Shown here: positions 24,516 to 34,463 of the stretch, piece after piece
Position numbering within the stretch: the first letter of the stretch is position 1
Layout: each line of letters starts with the position of its first letter
DNA from: JASGMR01 sp963664675
GTDB lineage: Bacteria; Thermotogota; Thermotogae; Petrotogales; Kosmotogaceae
NCBI GenBank assembly: GCA_963664675.2
Contig: CAXXLB010000020.1
Span: 1-64,000, forward strand
DNA: 64,000 bases
Direction of reading: 5' to 3'
Program-made: the position numbers and the translations under genes
Notes under the pieces: generated by a model
The model's database searches: none
Told to the model about the DNA's origin: nothing
What the model saw: the letters and a program-made list of their open reading frames with translations, nothing else

Positions 24516-26042
24516 TTATTCAAACCAGCAATTCTTGACTATGACTATTTCGGTGGGGAGAACTTCCACACCCATCAAAGAATCATTATATGCCACGACC
24601 TGATTCAAATACCACAGATATCCCCACACCGTGTCCTCTAAAACAAGAATTTCCTGTGCTTCCTTATATATTTCCATCCTCTTATCGTAATCTACTTCGG
24701 CCGCTCCACTATCTATAAGTTCGTCGAGTTTTTCATTTCTGTAGAAGAAGTTATTATCTCCGTAGGGAATGATATTCTCGGAATAGAAATTCGGTCTCAA
24801 AACCCAGTCGGCATCTCCGGTTGATGGTGACCATCCTACGAAAAACACTTCGTACTGAGGATCGTCCGCCGAACCGTAGAGGTAAGACATGTAATCGGCC
24901 CATTCCATAGGCTTTACATTGGCCGTTATTCCAACTTCCGCCAGCATTCCCTGTATTGCCAGAACCGATTCGTAATCCTGGAGATATCTTCCCCTTGGAC
25001 AGGACAGCTCAAAGGTGAGATCCTCCTGTCCCGCTTCCTTCAGAAGTTTCTTCGCCTTCTGCGGATCGTAGGGAAATCCTCCCGTGGGATAATATCCGAC
25101 GGTGAGAGGTGCGAGGGGAGAATCGGAAAAATTTCCCATTCCTCTCAGAATGACTTCGCAGATTTTCTCTTTGTCTATGGCGTAGTTGATGGCTTTTCTC
25201 ACCCTGTCATCGTCAAAGGGAGGTTTGTCGAAATTGAATCCGAGATACATGACCCTGAGGCTCGGCACAATGTCCACCGCCAGGCCGTCGGTTGATTCCA
25301 GCCTGTCTATCATTATCGGCGGTACCCTGCTCGTGATATCCGCATCGCCTGACTGAAGCTGAATTACCCTCGTTATGTCCTCGGGAATGACGTTGTATAT
25401 CACGCTGTCAAGATAGGGACCTTCACCCCAGTAATCTTCGTTTTTCACCACCGTGATTCTCTCAGCCCTCTTCCATTCTTTGAGCGAAAACGGTCCCGTT
25501 CCGACCGGATGCTTTCCCAGTTCTCCGAGATCGTATCCGTACTCATCGATCGAATTCGGCGACATTATCAGCCCTGCCGAGTGTGCGAGGTTGTTGATAA
25601 AAAATCCGCCGGGAATTGTCAGTTTTATTTTGAATGTCAATTCGTCTATCACTTCTATAGATTCTATGAACGGCGAAAAAATCGATGCCTTTCTCGATTT
25701 GCTGTTGATTATAAATTCCAGACTCTTTTTTACCGCTCTGGAATTCAGTGGGGCCCCATCATGAAATTTTATATTCTCTTTCAGATAAAAAGTGTATTCT
25801 TTCCCATCCTCCGATAATTCCCAGCTCTTTGCGAGAACGGGGTGAATTTTCATGTTCGAATCGAATTCGACCAGTCCTTCAAAAATATTTCTGCAGACCA
25901 TTTCGGAGGGGTTATCCGTGTTTCCCGGAAAAAGTGTCACAGCATCGGTACCCATGACGTATATAAGGTCGCCTCCGTAATTGATTGAAAAAGCCAGAAC
26001 ACTGCAAAAAAATATAAAAATGAATAACACACTTTTCTTCAT
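24516..26042 (-). CDS. Peptide ABC transporter substrate-binding protein (DppA/OppA family)
   Basis: 508 residues from the ATG at 26042, chosen because AAGGGGAG lies eight bases upstream; a GTG nine bases earlier is possible. Signal peptide KKSVLFIFIFFCSVLAFSI, no lipobox. SBP_bac_5 family: NIFEGLVEFDSNMKIHPVLA, then LAKSWELSEDGKEYTFYLK and FHDGAP. First gene of the dppABCDF-type operon. It captures peptides (or possibly other ligands of family 5, such as nickel or oligosaccharides) outside the membrane. Substrate cannot be fixed from sequence. Confidence 0.92.
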   Translation of the reverse strand: MKKSVLFIFIFFCSVLAFSINYGGDLIYVMGTDAVTLFPGNTDNPSEMVCRNIFEGLVEFDSNMKIHPVLAKSWELSEDGKEYTFYLKENIKFHDGAPLNSRAVKKSLEFIINSKSRKASIFSPFIESIEVIDELTFKIKLTIPGGFFINNLAHSAGLIMSPNSIDEYGYDLGELGKHPVGTGPFSLKEWKRAERITVVKNEDYWGEGPYLDSVIYNVIPEDITRVIQLQSGDADITSRVPPIMIDRLESTDGLAVDIVPSLRVMYLGFNFDKPPFDDDRVRKAINYAIDKEKICEVILRGMGNFSDSPLAPLTVGYYPTGGFPYDPQKAKKLLKEAGQEDLTFELSCPRGRYLQDYESVLAIQGMLAEVGITANVKPMEWADYMSYLYGSADDPQYEVFFVGWSPSTGDADWVLRPNFYSENIIPYGDNNFFYRNEKLDELIDSGAAEVDYDKRMEIYKEAQEILVLEDTVWGYLWYLNQVVAYNDSLMGVEVLPTEIVIVKNCWFE

Positions 26043-26191
26043 ATTGATCACTCCCCTTATAGAAAAATATACTTTAATTATATATTATTAACAAATCAAA
26101 ACCTATTTTATGATTATACACGAGAATTCTCCGAATATTAAAAAGATGTGATAATATATTTATGATTATAACGAATTGAGGTGAGACGGAT

Positions 26192-27292
26192 ATAAACAAA
26201 TTTTTCCTCTTTAACTACATAAAAGGAATATGTATTTTTCTCGTAATCGTCGGACATTCCATAGCGGCAGTAATTAACAATGCCTCTTATACTGAAGAGA
26301 TCGTAAGTTATGCGATCGGAAAAGTGGCAACACCTTCCGTATTCATCTTCATATTTCTTTTCGGCTACGGTCAGGGGCTGAAAAGGAAGAGACTCAACAG
26401 GAACATAGTTATAAAACGAACGACAAATATTTTCACGCCGTATATATTTTTTGCCACCATCGCGCTGGTGATGTACATTATACTCGGTTCGCCATACGAC
26501 AAGATGTGGATGTTAAAGGGAACGTTCAAAGGGCAATTGAATCTTATCTCGTATTTTGTTACGCTCATTTCCTTCACGGCTTCCTGGCAATACTATTTTC
26601 TGGTTTTGATATTCGCGTTTCAGGCATTCGGAAATATTTTCAGGAACACTTCGATCGAAACGCTGGAAAAGGCGACAAAAATACTTTTTATTTTTCACAT
26701 AATCGAAATGACATTGATCACTTCATTCCTGTGGCTGGCTAATCCGCTGAAGTTCAACCTCTACATCATCGGGGGATTCATCAGTCCAAATCCGATTTTC
26801 TGGTTTTTCCCCTTCATGTGGGCATATACAATCGGAAGTAAAAAGGGCAAACTGCCGTGGGAATTGATAAAAAGAAGGGATTATTTCATCGGAGCAACGA
26901 TTTTTTTCTTCAGCGTGGTGGAAATGACCCTTCTCGGAAACAAATGGAAGACTTTCTATCTTCTGGATCAATTCACACTTCTGAGTTTCTTTCTGAACAT
27001 ATATTTCCTGAAATTCATAGGAAAGATAGCGGGAAAAATCAACGTCAGAAAGCACAGAAGAATCAGCAAATTCTTCATGGCTTATGGAATATACTCATTC
27101 ATAGCCTACATGGTTCATATGCCCTATGAATGGTTTTTATTCGTTGGATTGGAGAACATTACGGGTATAACATTCCCGTATTTCATTCAGGTTGCGCTGC
27201 TCATAGGATTCGGGTTCGGATTTTCAACCCTCATCATAACCGTTTCGAAGATCGTACCGAAAAAACTGAGACGTCTGATCACGGGTTTTTAG
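26192..27292 (+). CDS. Acyltransferase-3-like membrane protein, probable AUA start
   Basis: Many membrane segments. The N-terminal signature YIKGICIFLVIVGHS, with the family's essential histidine, lies upstream of the first canonical start (GTG 26324), so translation must begin earlier. The frame is closed by TGA at 26177. No ATG, GTG or TTG exists between it and GTG 26324, but GAGGTGAG at 26178–26185 sits six bases before ATA at 26192. The AUA reading gives a 366-residue protein of normal family length. Such enzymes O-acylate sugars or lipids at the membrane. It converges on the EamA gene and overlaps it by 14 bases. The start is inferred; the family is clear. Confidence 0.75.
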   Translation: MNKFFLFNYIKGICIFLVIVGHSIAAVINNASYTEEIVSYAIGKVATPSVFIFIFLFGYGQGLKRKRLNRNIVIKRTTNIFTPYIFFATIALVMYIILGSPYDKMWMLKGTFKGQLNLISYFVTLISFTASWQYYFLVLIFAFQAFGNIFRNTSIETLEKATKILFIFHIIEMTLITSFLWLANPLKFNLYIIGGFISPNPIFWFFPFMWAYTIGSKKGKLPWELIKRRDYFIGATIFFFSVVEMTLLGNKWKTFYLLDQFTLLSFFLNIYFLKFIGKIAGKINVRKHRRISKFFMAYGIYSFIAYMVHMPYEWFLFVGLENITGITFPYFIQVALLIGFGFGFSTLIITVSKIVPKKLRRLITGF

Positions 27293-28178
27293 TTTTATCG
27301 GCCAGTTCAAGTTTGCTTTTTTTCAGTTCCTTTCTGAAAACTATCACTATACCGGAAAAAACGAAGAGACATCCTATATAAAAGAGCAGTCCGGGTTTGT
27401 TTCCGAACACCATAATTTCTGCGATAAAGGTGAATACGGGTATCGTATATATCCACAGGTTGGTCGTCTTTCCGCCGAACAGTCTGATTCCGTTTCCCCA
27501 GAATACGTAGCCCAGCGCGGAACACGGCACGCCCAGAAACAAAAGGTTAAAGATAACTTCGTGATTGAAGTTAATGCTCTTTCCCGTCAGCAGGTCAAAG
27601 ACGCAGAAGGGTATCAAAAAGATCGTTCCCCATTTTATCAGCTCATAATTGGCGGTGATGAATTTTCCGTGTATTTTTTCAAAGTAATACGTATATAATA
27701 CCCACGAACATGCGGAGAAAAAGGCGAGTATATTCCCCCAGAAACTCGAGGTCATGGAGAAAAGGCCGTTGAAAATAACAAAGCATATTCCCACCAAGGC
27801 GAAAAAACCCCCGAAATATTCGGAAGGATCGAATTTTCTGTTGACGATATCGTAAAAAAGAAGGGTGACTATCGGTGCCGTTGAAACTATCAGCGAGACT
27901 TCCGATGCGGAAGTGAACTTCAGGGCGTTGTTCTCGAAAAGAAAGTACAGGGTCACTCCCGCACCGCCGGCAATCATGGAATATATTTTTTCCTTTTTCA
28001 CCAGTTTCTTTCCACTTTTTATTTTAAATGGCAGAAGAACCACCATGGCGATAGCGAATCTCAGAAATGCCACCAGCGATGGGGGAAGGTTCTCAACGGT
28101 CGCCTTCGTAAACAAAAAGGAAATCCCCCACAATATCGAGGTTATGGTCAGAAGAAAAATCCCTGCTACTCTATTCAT
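27279..28178 (-). CDS. EamA-family (DMT) transporter
   Basis: 299 residues, ten predicted membrane segments in two EamA repeats. The first repeat starts ILWGISFLFTKATVENLPPS and the second holds FFSACSWVLYTYYFEKIHG. Drug/metabolite transporters of this family export or exchange amino acids, nucleotides or other metabolites; the substrate is unknown. Last gene of the murJ-led minus-strand run, overlapping the GH13 gene by four bases. Confidence 0.9.
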   Translation of the reverse strand: MNRVAGIFLLTITSILWGISFLFTKATVENLPPSLVAFLRFAIAMVVLLPFKIKSGKKLVKKEKIYSMIAGGAGVTLYFLFENNALKFTSASEVSLIVSTAPIVTLLFYDIVNRKFDPSEYFGGFFALVGICFVIFNGLFSMTSSFWGNILAFFSACSWVLYTYYFEKIHGKFITANYELIKWGTIFLIPFCVFDLLTGKSINFNHEVIFNLLFLGVPCSALGYVFWGNGIRLFGGKTTNLWIYTIPVFTFIAEIMVFGNKPGLLFYIGCLFVFSGIVIVFRKELKKSKLELADKTKNP

Positions 28179-29659
28179 ACACGTTTATAAGGAGTATATA
28201 CGGCCTTCGATCTGTCTATCTGCGGTTTCAGAATAAAATATTCATAAGGCTTCATCTCTATTTCAAGACCGCCAACCTGAGACATGAATTCTCTGGACGT
28301 GAACAGGTCCTTGAACGTGGTTCCATTCATCAAAAATTCCTCATCCGCATAAAACTTTATCGATTCCTTTTTATCCCTGAAATTCACAGCAACGATCAGA
28401 AGTTCATCGATCTTATTCGTGAATCTTTTGAAGACCATCACATTTTTTGAATCATTATGAAGAATCTCAAAATTTCCGTATGAGAGCGCTCTGTTTTCCT
28501 TCTTTATTTTATTGAGAGTCTTGTACAGATAATATCTGTCCTTTTTGTCATCCGATTTGTTCCAGTCCATAGGGGCACGGTTCTCGGGATCGTCTCCGCC
28601 TTTCATCTCCAACTCTTCCCCGTAGTAGATCATCGGGTTCCCCGGGAAAACGTATTGCATGAGTATGGCGAGAGCGGTCTCCTTTTCGTTGCTGAAAATA
28701 CCGGATAATCTCGGAACATCGTGAGAAGAGAGCATGTTCCATGATCTCTGCAGATAGCCAAGATCACATTTTCCGACCATGTCAGCAAAAATCTTCGCAC
28801 CCGTATGTGCTTCAATCTTTCTCTTTATGATATCTTCAACCAGAAATTTGAAAGAATAATTCATCAGCCCGTCTATCTTCGCCTTCTTATTCCAGCTTCC
28901 GGGAAAATTCCAGATCTCTCCGATTATTACAGCATCCTTCTTCACTTTCTTAACCGAATCGGAAATCTCCCTGAGAAACTCCGGTCCTATATCGAATGCG
29001 ACATCCAGCCTCCAGCCATCCGCTCCCAGCTTAATCCATTTTTTGATTACGGAATCTTCTCCCGTAAAAAGAATTTCCCTGAGTTTCTCGTTCTCCAGTT
29101 TTAATTCGGGAAGATTTTTCGAGTTCAACCACCCGAGATAATCATGATTGTTCGAAAAAGTGAAAAAATCCCTGTACGGAGAACCTGTATCGCTGTAAGC
29201 TCCGCCCTTGAAGAACTTGCTCTTGTTGAACCATTTCGACGATGCACCCATATGATTGAAAACACCGTCTATGATTATTTTCATATTCTCGTCATGCACC
29301 CTCTTGCAGAGTTCGACGAAATCCTCTTCATTTCCAAAGGCGGGATCTATTGTAAAGTAATCGATGGTATCGTATTTATGATTCGTGTGAGCAAAAAATA
29401 TCGGAGTCAGATATATGGTATTGACTCCAAGTTCCTTTATATAATCGAGTTTGTTGATTATTCCCCTGAGATCTCCCCCGGTAAAACGATACTGGTGATT
29501 GCCGCTCTTGGTGTGCTTTGGCTTAAAATCCCACGGTTCGACTTTCTGCCCCTTGAGGGAATATTTGTTTATCTTTTCATACACCGTATTTCCCATTCCT
29601 ATCGAAAAACGGTCGGGAAAAATCTGATAGATTATAGCTTCTCTTTTCCAATCTTTCAC
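28175..29659 (-). CDS. GH13 alpha-amylase-family glycosidase (neopullulanase/cyclomaltodextrinase-like)
   Basis: 494 residues, no signal peptide, so cytoplasmic. The GH13 barrel starts at once (AIIYQIFPDRFS). Conserved regions are visible: region I DGVFNHMG, region II GWRLDVA (nucleophile Asp), region III IGEIW (acid/base Glu), region IV SSHDVPR. It lacks the N-terminal immunoglobulin-like domain of longer neopullulanases. Likely hydrolyses maltodextrins taken up by the cell. It overlaps the EamA gene and follows the lytic-transglycosylase gene by 24 bases. Confidence 0.92.
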   Translation of the reverse strand: MKDWKREAIIYQIFPDRFSIGMGNTVYEKINKYSLKGQKVEPWDFKPKHTKSGNHQYRFTGGDLRGIINKLDYIKELGVNTIYLTPIFFAHTNHKYDTIDYFTIDPAFGNEEDFVELCKRVHDENMKIIIDGVFNHMGASSKWFNKSKFFKGGAYSDTGSPYRDFFTFSNNHDYLGWLNSKNLPELKLENEKLREILFTGEDSVIKKWIKLGADGWRLDVAFDIGPEFLREISDSVKKVKKDAVIIGEIWNFPGSWNKKAKIDGLMNYSFKFLVEDIIKRKIEAHTGAKIFADMVGKCDLGYLQRSWNMLSSHDVPRLSGIFSNEKETALAILMQYVFPGNPMIYYGEELEMKGGDDPENRAPMDWNKSDDKKDRYYLYKTLNKIKKENRALSYGNFEILHNDSKNVMVFKRFTNKIDELLIVAVNFRDKKESIKFYADEEFLMNGTTFKDLFTSREFMSQVGGLEIEMKPYEYFILKPQIDRSKAVYTPYKRV

Positions 29660-29683
29660 ATAATCACTCCCTTTAATAATATT

Positions 29684-30463
29684 TCACAATCTGGTGTTTT
29701 TTATGTATGACAGATACAGATAACCCAAAAAAATGTTTTTTTCTATCGCCCACAGATCATCCGCTGTATATTTGCAGCCTGTTGCCGGAGTTAGCATATG
29801 GTTGAGAGTCCATAATGTTATTTCATAAATCTGCATCAGGCCCCTGGAATATACAAACTCATTCTCGTCCAGCAGGCTTCTCTCTTCCGCGAGTGCATAG
29901 GGGTTGAATCCCGATTCGTACAGAATTACGGATAAAACCAGTTCCGGTTCAATTTCCGAAAAATTCAGAGTCACTTCTTTGCCGTTCAGGTTCACGGGAA
30001 CCCTCAGCTTCGAAATTTTTTCAAAGGCTTCGATTATCCTGTCTCCGTATTCTTTTTTAAAAAATGGAGATCTACCGTTTATATCGGCACTCTCTATAAC
30101 ATAGCGTATCTTTTTGACCAGCAGGGGATTCAGTTTGCCTATCTTTCCTCCGTACGCATCCAGGCAGTCGTCGCTCTCGAAGAGCAATTTTTCGTCCACA
30201 TCATGGGTTCTTTCCACAACGGGAATTTTTACGGTATTGGTCATTCCTGAAAAAAATCTGTAGTTCTCCCATATCCTGTCGTCATAAAAATAGTTTTTCA
30301 ATTCCGATACTTCCTTCAAATTGCTGTTAGCACCGTGATTATACAGAGTGGAGATATCCTTTATATAACTCTCTCTTCCGGTACTCAGAAACACGCCTAT
30401 GACCGTCGGAACCGTTATTAAAATCAGAAAAACAAATATTTTCAGCCTGTTAACTCTCTTCAT
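29684..30463 (-). CDS. Membrane-anchored lytic transglycosylase-like protein
   Basis: 259 residues. N-terminal anchor (LKIFVFLILITVPTVIGVFL). The C-terminal ~90 residues look like the SLT lysozyme fold: ILYESGFNPYA carries the catalytic glutamate and SRGLMQI is the second hallmark. It would cleave peptidoglycan on the outer face of the inner membrane. Its position just after murJ and a PHP phosphatase gene, with four-base overlap, fits a cell-wall role. The middle part is not recognised. Confidence 0.8.
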   Translation of the reverse strand: MKRVNRLKIFVFLILITVPTVIGVFLSTGRESYIKDISTLYNHGANSNLKEVSELKNYFYDDRIWENYRFFSGMTNTVKIPVVERTHDVDEKLLFESDDCLDAYGGKIGKLNPLLVKKIRYVIESADINGRSPFFKKEYGDRIIEAFEKISKLRVPVNLNGKEVTLNFSEIEPELVLSVILYESGFNPYALAEERSLLDENEFVYSRGLMQIYEITLWTLNHMLTPATGCKYTADDLWAIEKNIFLGYLYLSYIKNTRL

Positions 30464-31221
30464 ATACCATATCTTATGTAATTCCCACCTTCTCCGTAAA
30501 AAATTTCATTGATTCCGATTTTCTTCAGAAGATCCACCGCCTGATAATAGCCGTACCCTATCGTTTTCTTATTGTGCGAATCGGATCCGATGGAGATGTA
30601 CTTTCCTCCGAGTTCGAGATACTTCTCTATGATCCACAATTTCGGCTGCTGTTCCTTGAAGGGCATCCTCCATCCCGCGGTGTTTATCTCAAGACCAAGG
30701 TCGTATTTTACTATCCTTCTTAATAATTCTACAACTAAATGCTCATATTTTTTCGGTACTTCGGGATTATTTTTCAAATATCTTTTCATCAAATCCAGAT
30801 GAGTGTAAAAACCTATGTGATCAATATCCTTTACCGCCTCCACCGCTTCCTCCAGATAGAGCTTCCACACCAGGTCCACATCGTCTCTCGGCAGGTCGGT
30901 GAATGTTTTCTTCGTGTGATGTACTGAATAAAGCAAAAAATCGTAATCGTCCTTCAATTCCTCAGAAATGTAGGATTGTATTCCGAATTCAAGTGACTTC
31001 AGAATCTTTATTTCACTCTCTTCCCTTTTATAATTATCGATAGTCTCATTGTATTTCTTCAGATCGGCTATCTTATTGAAAATGTAAGGACCGGCTACAA
31101 GATCGTAATGATCACTGATAGCTATTATGCCGACTCCGTTTATTTTCGACTGCATTATTACTTCTTCAATAGAATTTTTTCCGTCGGGGGAAAAATCTGT
31201 GTGAATGTGTAGATCAACCAT
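30460..31221 (-). CDS. PHP-domain phosphatase (histidinol-phosphatase-like)
   Basis: 253 residues. Metal-binding motifs of the PHP fold: DLHIHTDFSPDG at the N-terminus, ISDHYD, the central H in LYSVHHTKKTF, and IGSDSHN near the C-terminus. Related proteins are histidinol phosphatases of the HisK type or other phosphoesterases. No histidine-biosynthesis genes are nearby, so the substrate is uncertain. It overlaps the end of murJ by eight bases and the next gene by four. Confidence 0.88.
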   Translation of the reverse strand: MVDLHIHTDFSPDGKNSIEEVIMQSKINGVGIIAISDHYDLVAGPYIFNKIADLKKYNETIDNYKREESEIKILKSLEFGIQSYISEELKDDYDFLLYSVHHTKKTFTDLPRDDVDLVWKLYLEEAVEAVKDIDHIGFYTHLDLMKRYLKNNPEVPKKYEHLVVELLRRIVKYDLGLEINTAGWRMPFKEQQPKLWIIEKYLELGGKYISIGSDSHNKKTIGYGYYQAVDLLKKIGINEIFYGEGGNYIRYGI

Positions 31222-32776
31222 TTGTTCTCCTTTTTAGTTTGCCAATAATCATTTTGACGTCTTTTACTTTTAAAATATGCGCGAAAAATAAATAAATAAA
31301 AACAGAAATAACGATATTCAGTAGGAGTCCCAGTGAGTTTCCCAGGACATACCGCCTGAACGTAAACATGAATATTCCCATCATGAAAGTGCAGACGGAA
31401 ATCTTGGATGTATGTATTAAAAATGAGCTTCCGATTTTATATTTTCTGACAGTGAGGAAAAAGACTATCACAAAGCCCACACCACCGGCGATTGAAGTTG
31501 CGAGTGCAATACCCACCGGCCCCATTGAATAACCGAGCACGATGTCGAGCACTATATTCGTACCTACCATCAGAAACGAAACAAGGGTCGGGATCATCGG
31601 TTTCTTTTCTGCGAAAAAGGATTTGCTCAGAACGTTGTACCCGCTGTAAAACAGCAGACCGAGGGAGAATCCCATCAATATCGTACTCACCTTCATCGTA
31701 TCGTCCGGGGTGAACATGCCCCTCTCAAAGAGTAAAACGATCATGTCCTTTCCCAGAAGGAAGAGGGCAACCGTGCTGGGGAAAATATAGAAAAACATCG
31801 TAGAAGTCGCCTCCCATATGGTCCTGGCAGCTTCCTTGATTTTTTTAGTGTTTATGAGTTCGGCGATATTTGGAAATGCGACCGTCGCCACGGCGACACC
31901 GAAGATTCCCAGGGGAAGCTGATACAATCTCATCGCATACTGCAGCGAGGAGACCACTCCAACACCCAGATCAGTTCCGACTTTGACGTCTATAAGACTG
32001 TTTATTTGGTTTATAGCCGGCGTGATGGATGATATGAGAAAAAAGGGAAGAAACTTCTTCACCATTCTGAAATTGAACGAGATTCTGTATTTGAAACTGA
32101 CCTTTTTTCTTGCATAAAAGACCAGAAGTATCAACTGCAAAAAACCTCCGAGAATAAAACCGAAGGAGGGTCCCAGGATCGCCGGAGTGAAAAATTTCGA
32201 TAAAAAAATACCCGTTATCGTAGATAAATTTATGATGAGCGGGGAAAGGGCTGGAATGAAAAAAAAGCTGAAACTGTTTAAAATGCTGCAATAGATGGCC
32301 CATAATGAGATGAACAGAACGAACGGGAAGGTGATTTTAATAAGCAAAGACGTCAGTTCTATTGCGCTTTCGTCGTATGATCCGGAAAAAGCCTGTGCTA
32401 TCGAACCCGAGAAAGATACTCCGATGAGAGTCGTGATTATCGTCAGAACGGACATAAGGGTTATTATCGTCGAGGCGAATTCGGAAGCGCTGCGGTTCAG
32501 TCCGGTATATCTGCCCGAGCTTCTGCCCAGTCTGATCTTTCCATTGTAGTTTCTGTCATTCAGTTTTTCGTTGAACATCGGAATGAAAGCGAGTTGCATC
32601 GCGCCTTCAGCAAATATTTTCCGCAGGAAGAAGGGAATTAAAATCGCAATTAAATATGCATCGTATTGGCTTGAAGTACCAAAAATAGACGCAAAAGATA
32701 TGTCCCTTAGTAAGCCTGTGATTCTCGAAAAAAAGGTCGCTATGGCGAAAATTATCGTTCCGGTTGCTAAACTCAA
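31214..32776 (-). CDS. murJ: Lipid II flippase MurJ
   Basis: 520 residues with about 14 membrane segments (MATE-like MVF fold). Start LATGTIIFAIATFFSRITGLLRD contains the conserved N-terminal arginines, and the FLRKIFAEGAMQLAFIP segment is characteristic. It flips lipid II across the cytoplasmic membrane for peptidoglycan synthesis. First gene of a run of five tightly packed or overlapping genes on the minus strand. Confidence 0.95.
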   Translation of the reverse strand: MSLATGTIIFAIATFFSRITGLLRDISFASIFGTSSQYDAYLIAILIPFFLRKIFAEGAMQLAFIPMFNEKLNDRNYNGKIRLGRSSGRYTGLNRSASEFASTIITLMSVLTIITTLIGVSFSGSIAQAFSGSYDESAIELTSLLIKITFPFVLFISLWAIYCSILNSFSFFFIPALSPLIINLSTITGIFLSKFFTPAILGPSFGFILGGFLQLILLVFYARKKVSFKYRISFNFRMVKKFLPFFLISSITPAINQINSLIDVKVGTDLGVGVVSSLQYAMRLYQLPLGIFGVAVATVAFPNIAELINTKKIKEAARTIWEATSTMFFYIFPSTVALFLLGKDMIVLLFERGMFTPDDTMKVSTILMGFSLGLLFYSGYNVLSKSFFAEKKPMIPTLVSFLMVGTNIVLDIVLGYSMGPVGIALATSIAGGVGFVIVFFLTVRKYKIGSSFLIHTSKISVCTFMMGIFMFTFRRYVLGNSLGLLLNIVISVFIYLFFAHILKVKDVKMIIGKLKRRTNG

Positions 32777-32816
32777 AGAAATTCATTCCTTTTCAATATT
32801 CAGTTAATCATAGCAT

Positions 32817-32840
32817 AAAAAAAGGCGATAAGCATCGCCT
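32817..32840 (-). terminator. Rho-independent terminator after nifU
   Basis: AGGCGAT (32823–32829) and ATCGCCT (32834–32840) pair with an AAGC loop. On the minus strand a run of at least six T follows. It lies nine bases after the nifU stop. Confidence 0.88.
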
Positions 32841-32848
32841 TCGCCTCA

Positions 32849-33262
32849 TCAATGACTGGTATCTTCCTTCGGAGGCTTCAGCCCCTTGATCTCTATGTTA
32901 TTCTTTTGGGCGTAATCCCACAATGCCGCGTGAACCGCTTCTTCTGCCAGGACGGAACAGTGAAGTTTTATCGACGGCAATCCGTCCAGAGCCTCAACCA
33001 CAGCTTTGTTTGTGAGCTCAAGTGCTTCCTGAACCGTTTTTCCGATTATCATCTGCGTGGCCATACTGCTCGTTGCTATCGCGGCGCCGCAACCGAATGT
33101 TTTGAACTTCGCATCCTTTATTATCCCGTCTTCTATTTTTAAGTACACCTTCATTATATCGCCGCATTTGGCATTTCCAACTTCACCTATTCCGCTTGCG
33201 TCATCTATCTCCCCAACATTTTGAGGATTCATAAAATTTTCCAATACCTTTTTACTGTACAT
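32849..33262 (-). CDS. iscU: Iron-sulfur cluster scaffold (NifU/IscU N-terminal type)
   Basis: 137 residues from ATG 33262 (GGAGAAGGTG upstream; the GTG at 33271 is less likely). The three cluster-ligand cysteines of the family are present: GNAKCGD, TFGCGAA and LHCSVLA. Single-domain scaffold that assembles Fe-S clusters with sulfur from the cysteine desulfurase encoded just upstream, overlapping its stop. It ends with a strong terminator, so the pair is a discrete operon. Confidence 0.93.
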   Translation of the reverse strand: MYSKKVLENFMNPQNVGEIDDASGIGEVGNAKCGDIMKVYLKIEDGIIKDAKFKTFGCGAAIATSSMATQMIIGKTVQEALELTNKAVVEALDGLPSIKLHCSVLAEEAVHAALWDYAQKNNIEIKGLKPPKEDTSH

Positions 33263-34445
33263 TCTTATCACCTTCTCCCTTCAGAAATTCATCGTATAGA
33301 GGCGACATGTCCCTCAATCTTTGAACGATTCCGGGTAATATCTGGAGCAGATAATCCACTTCTTCTTCCTTGTTTTCATATCCAAGGGTTATACGCAGGG
33401 AACCGTGAGCGACCTCATGACTCAGACCAATCGACAGAAGCACGTGTGATGGATCGAGAGATCCCGAAGTGCATGCAGAACCACTGGAGGCGGCTATACC
33501 CCTCATGTTCAGCATCAGAAGCAGGGATTCCCCCTCGATGAACCTGAAAGAAAAATTGACGTTGTTCGGAAGTCTGTCAACGGGATCGCCGTTGAATTTC
33601 ACATAAGGAATATTCTCCTTAATTCCATCGATTATTTTATCTCTCAATTTTATAATCTTTTTGTTTTTTTCTTCCATATCCCCGTACGCCAGAGATATCG
33701 CTTCCGCCATACCCACTATGCCGGGAACATTTTCCGTGCCGGCACGCCTTCTATTTTCCTGAGCGCCACCGTGCAAAAAATTATCTATTTTCGTTCCCTT
33801 TCTTATGAACAACGCTCCGACGCCCTTCGGACCGTTGAACTTGTGCGCGGAAATGCTCAAAAGGTCTATAGCGCTTTTTTTCAGGTCTATTCTTATCTGA
33901 CCGACGGCCTGAACCGCATCGGAATGAAATATTATATTCCTGTCTTTACAGATACTCGAAATTTCCTCGATGGGCTGTATCGTTCCGATCTCATTGTTGG
34001 CATACATAACCGATACCAGAATAGTGTCCTTCCTGATCGCTTTTTTCAGCTCATCTGTCTTAACCTTTCCGTTTTCATCCACCGGCAGATATGTCACTTC
34101 AAATCCGTGTCTGGAAAGATACTCGAACGTATGCAGTACGGCATGATGCTCAACCGCGGAAGTTATTATATGTTTTCCCTTCTTTTCATTCGCAAGGGCC
34201 GTTCCGATTATCGCCCAGTTATCCGATTCGGTTCCACCCGAAGTGAAGAATATCTCCCCGGCATCCGCGTTGAAAACCGAAGCGATTATCTTTCTCGAAT
34301 CTTCTATCGCGCTTTTCGAAACCGCTGCTATATCATAAATGCTGGAAGGATTACCGTAAAATTCGTTGAAAAACGGATACATTTTATCTATCACTTCTTT
34401 TCTAACTGGTGTTGTCGCCGCATGATCAAAATAAATTGTTTTCAT
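33252..34445 (-). CDS. nifS: Cysteine desulfurase (NifS/IscS family)
   Basis: 397 residues. PLP lysine in SISAHKFNGPKG, active-site cysteine loop SSGSACTSGSLDPSHVL, and the N-terminal FDHAATTPVR. It removes sulfur from cysteine for Fe-S cluster assembly on the neighbouring scaffold. The short loop between the catalytic cysteine and the next helix fits the group I (NifS/IscS) class. Promoter and a Fur-like palindrome lie directly upstream. Confidence 0.94.
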   Translation of the reverse strand: MKTIYFDHAATTPVRKEVIDKMYPFFNEFYGNPSSIYDIAAVSKSAIEDSRKIIASVFNADAGEIFFTSGGTESDNWAIIGTALANEKKGKHIITSAVEHHAVLHTFEYLSRHGFEVTYLPVDENGKVKTDELKKAIRKDTILVSVMYANNEIGTIQPIEEISSICKDRNIIFHSDAVQAVGQIRIDLKKSAIDLLSISAHKFNGPKGVGALFIRKGTKIDNFLHGGAQENRRRAGTENVPGIVGMAEAISLAYGDMEEKNKKIIKLRDKIIDGIKENIPYVKFNGDPVDRLPNNVNFSFRFIEGESLLLMLNMRGIAASSGSACTSGSLDPSHVLLSIGLSHEVAHGSLRITLGYENKEEEVDYLLQILPGIVQRLRDMSPLYDEFLKGEGDKNVQ

Positions 34446-34463
34446 TGAATCACCTTCTATACC

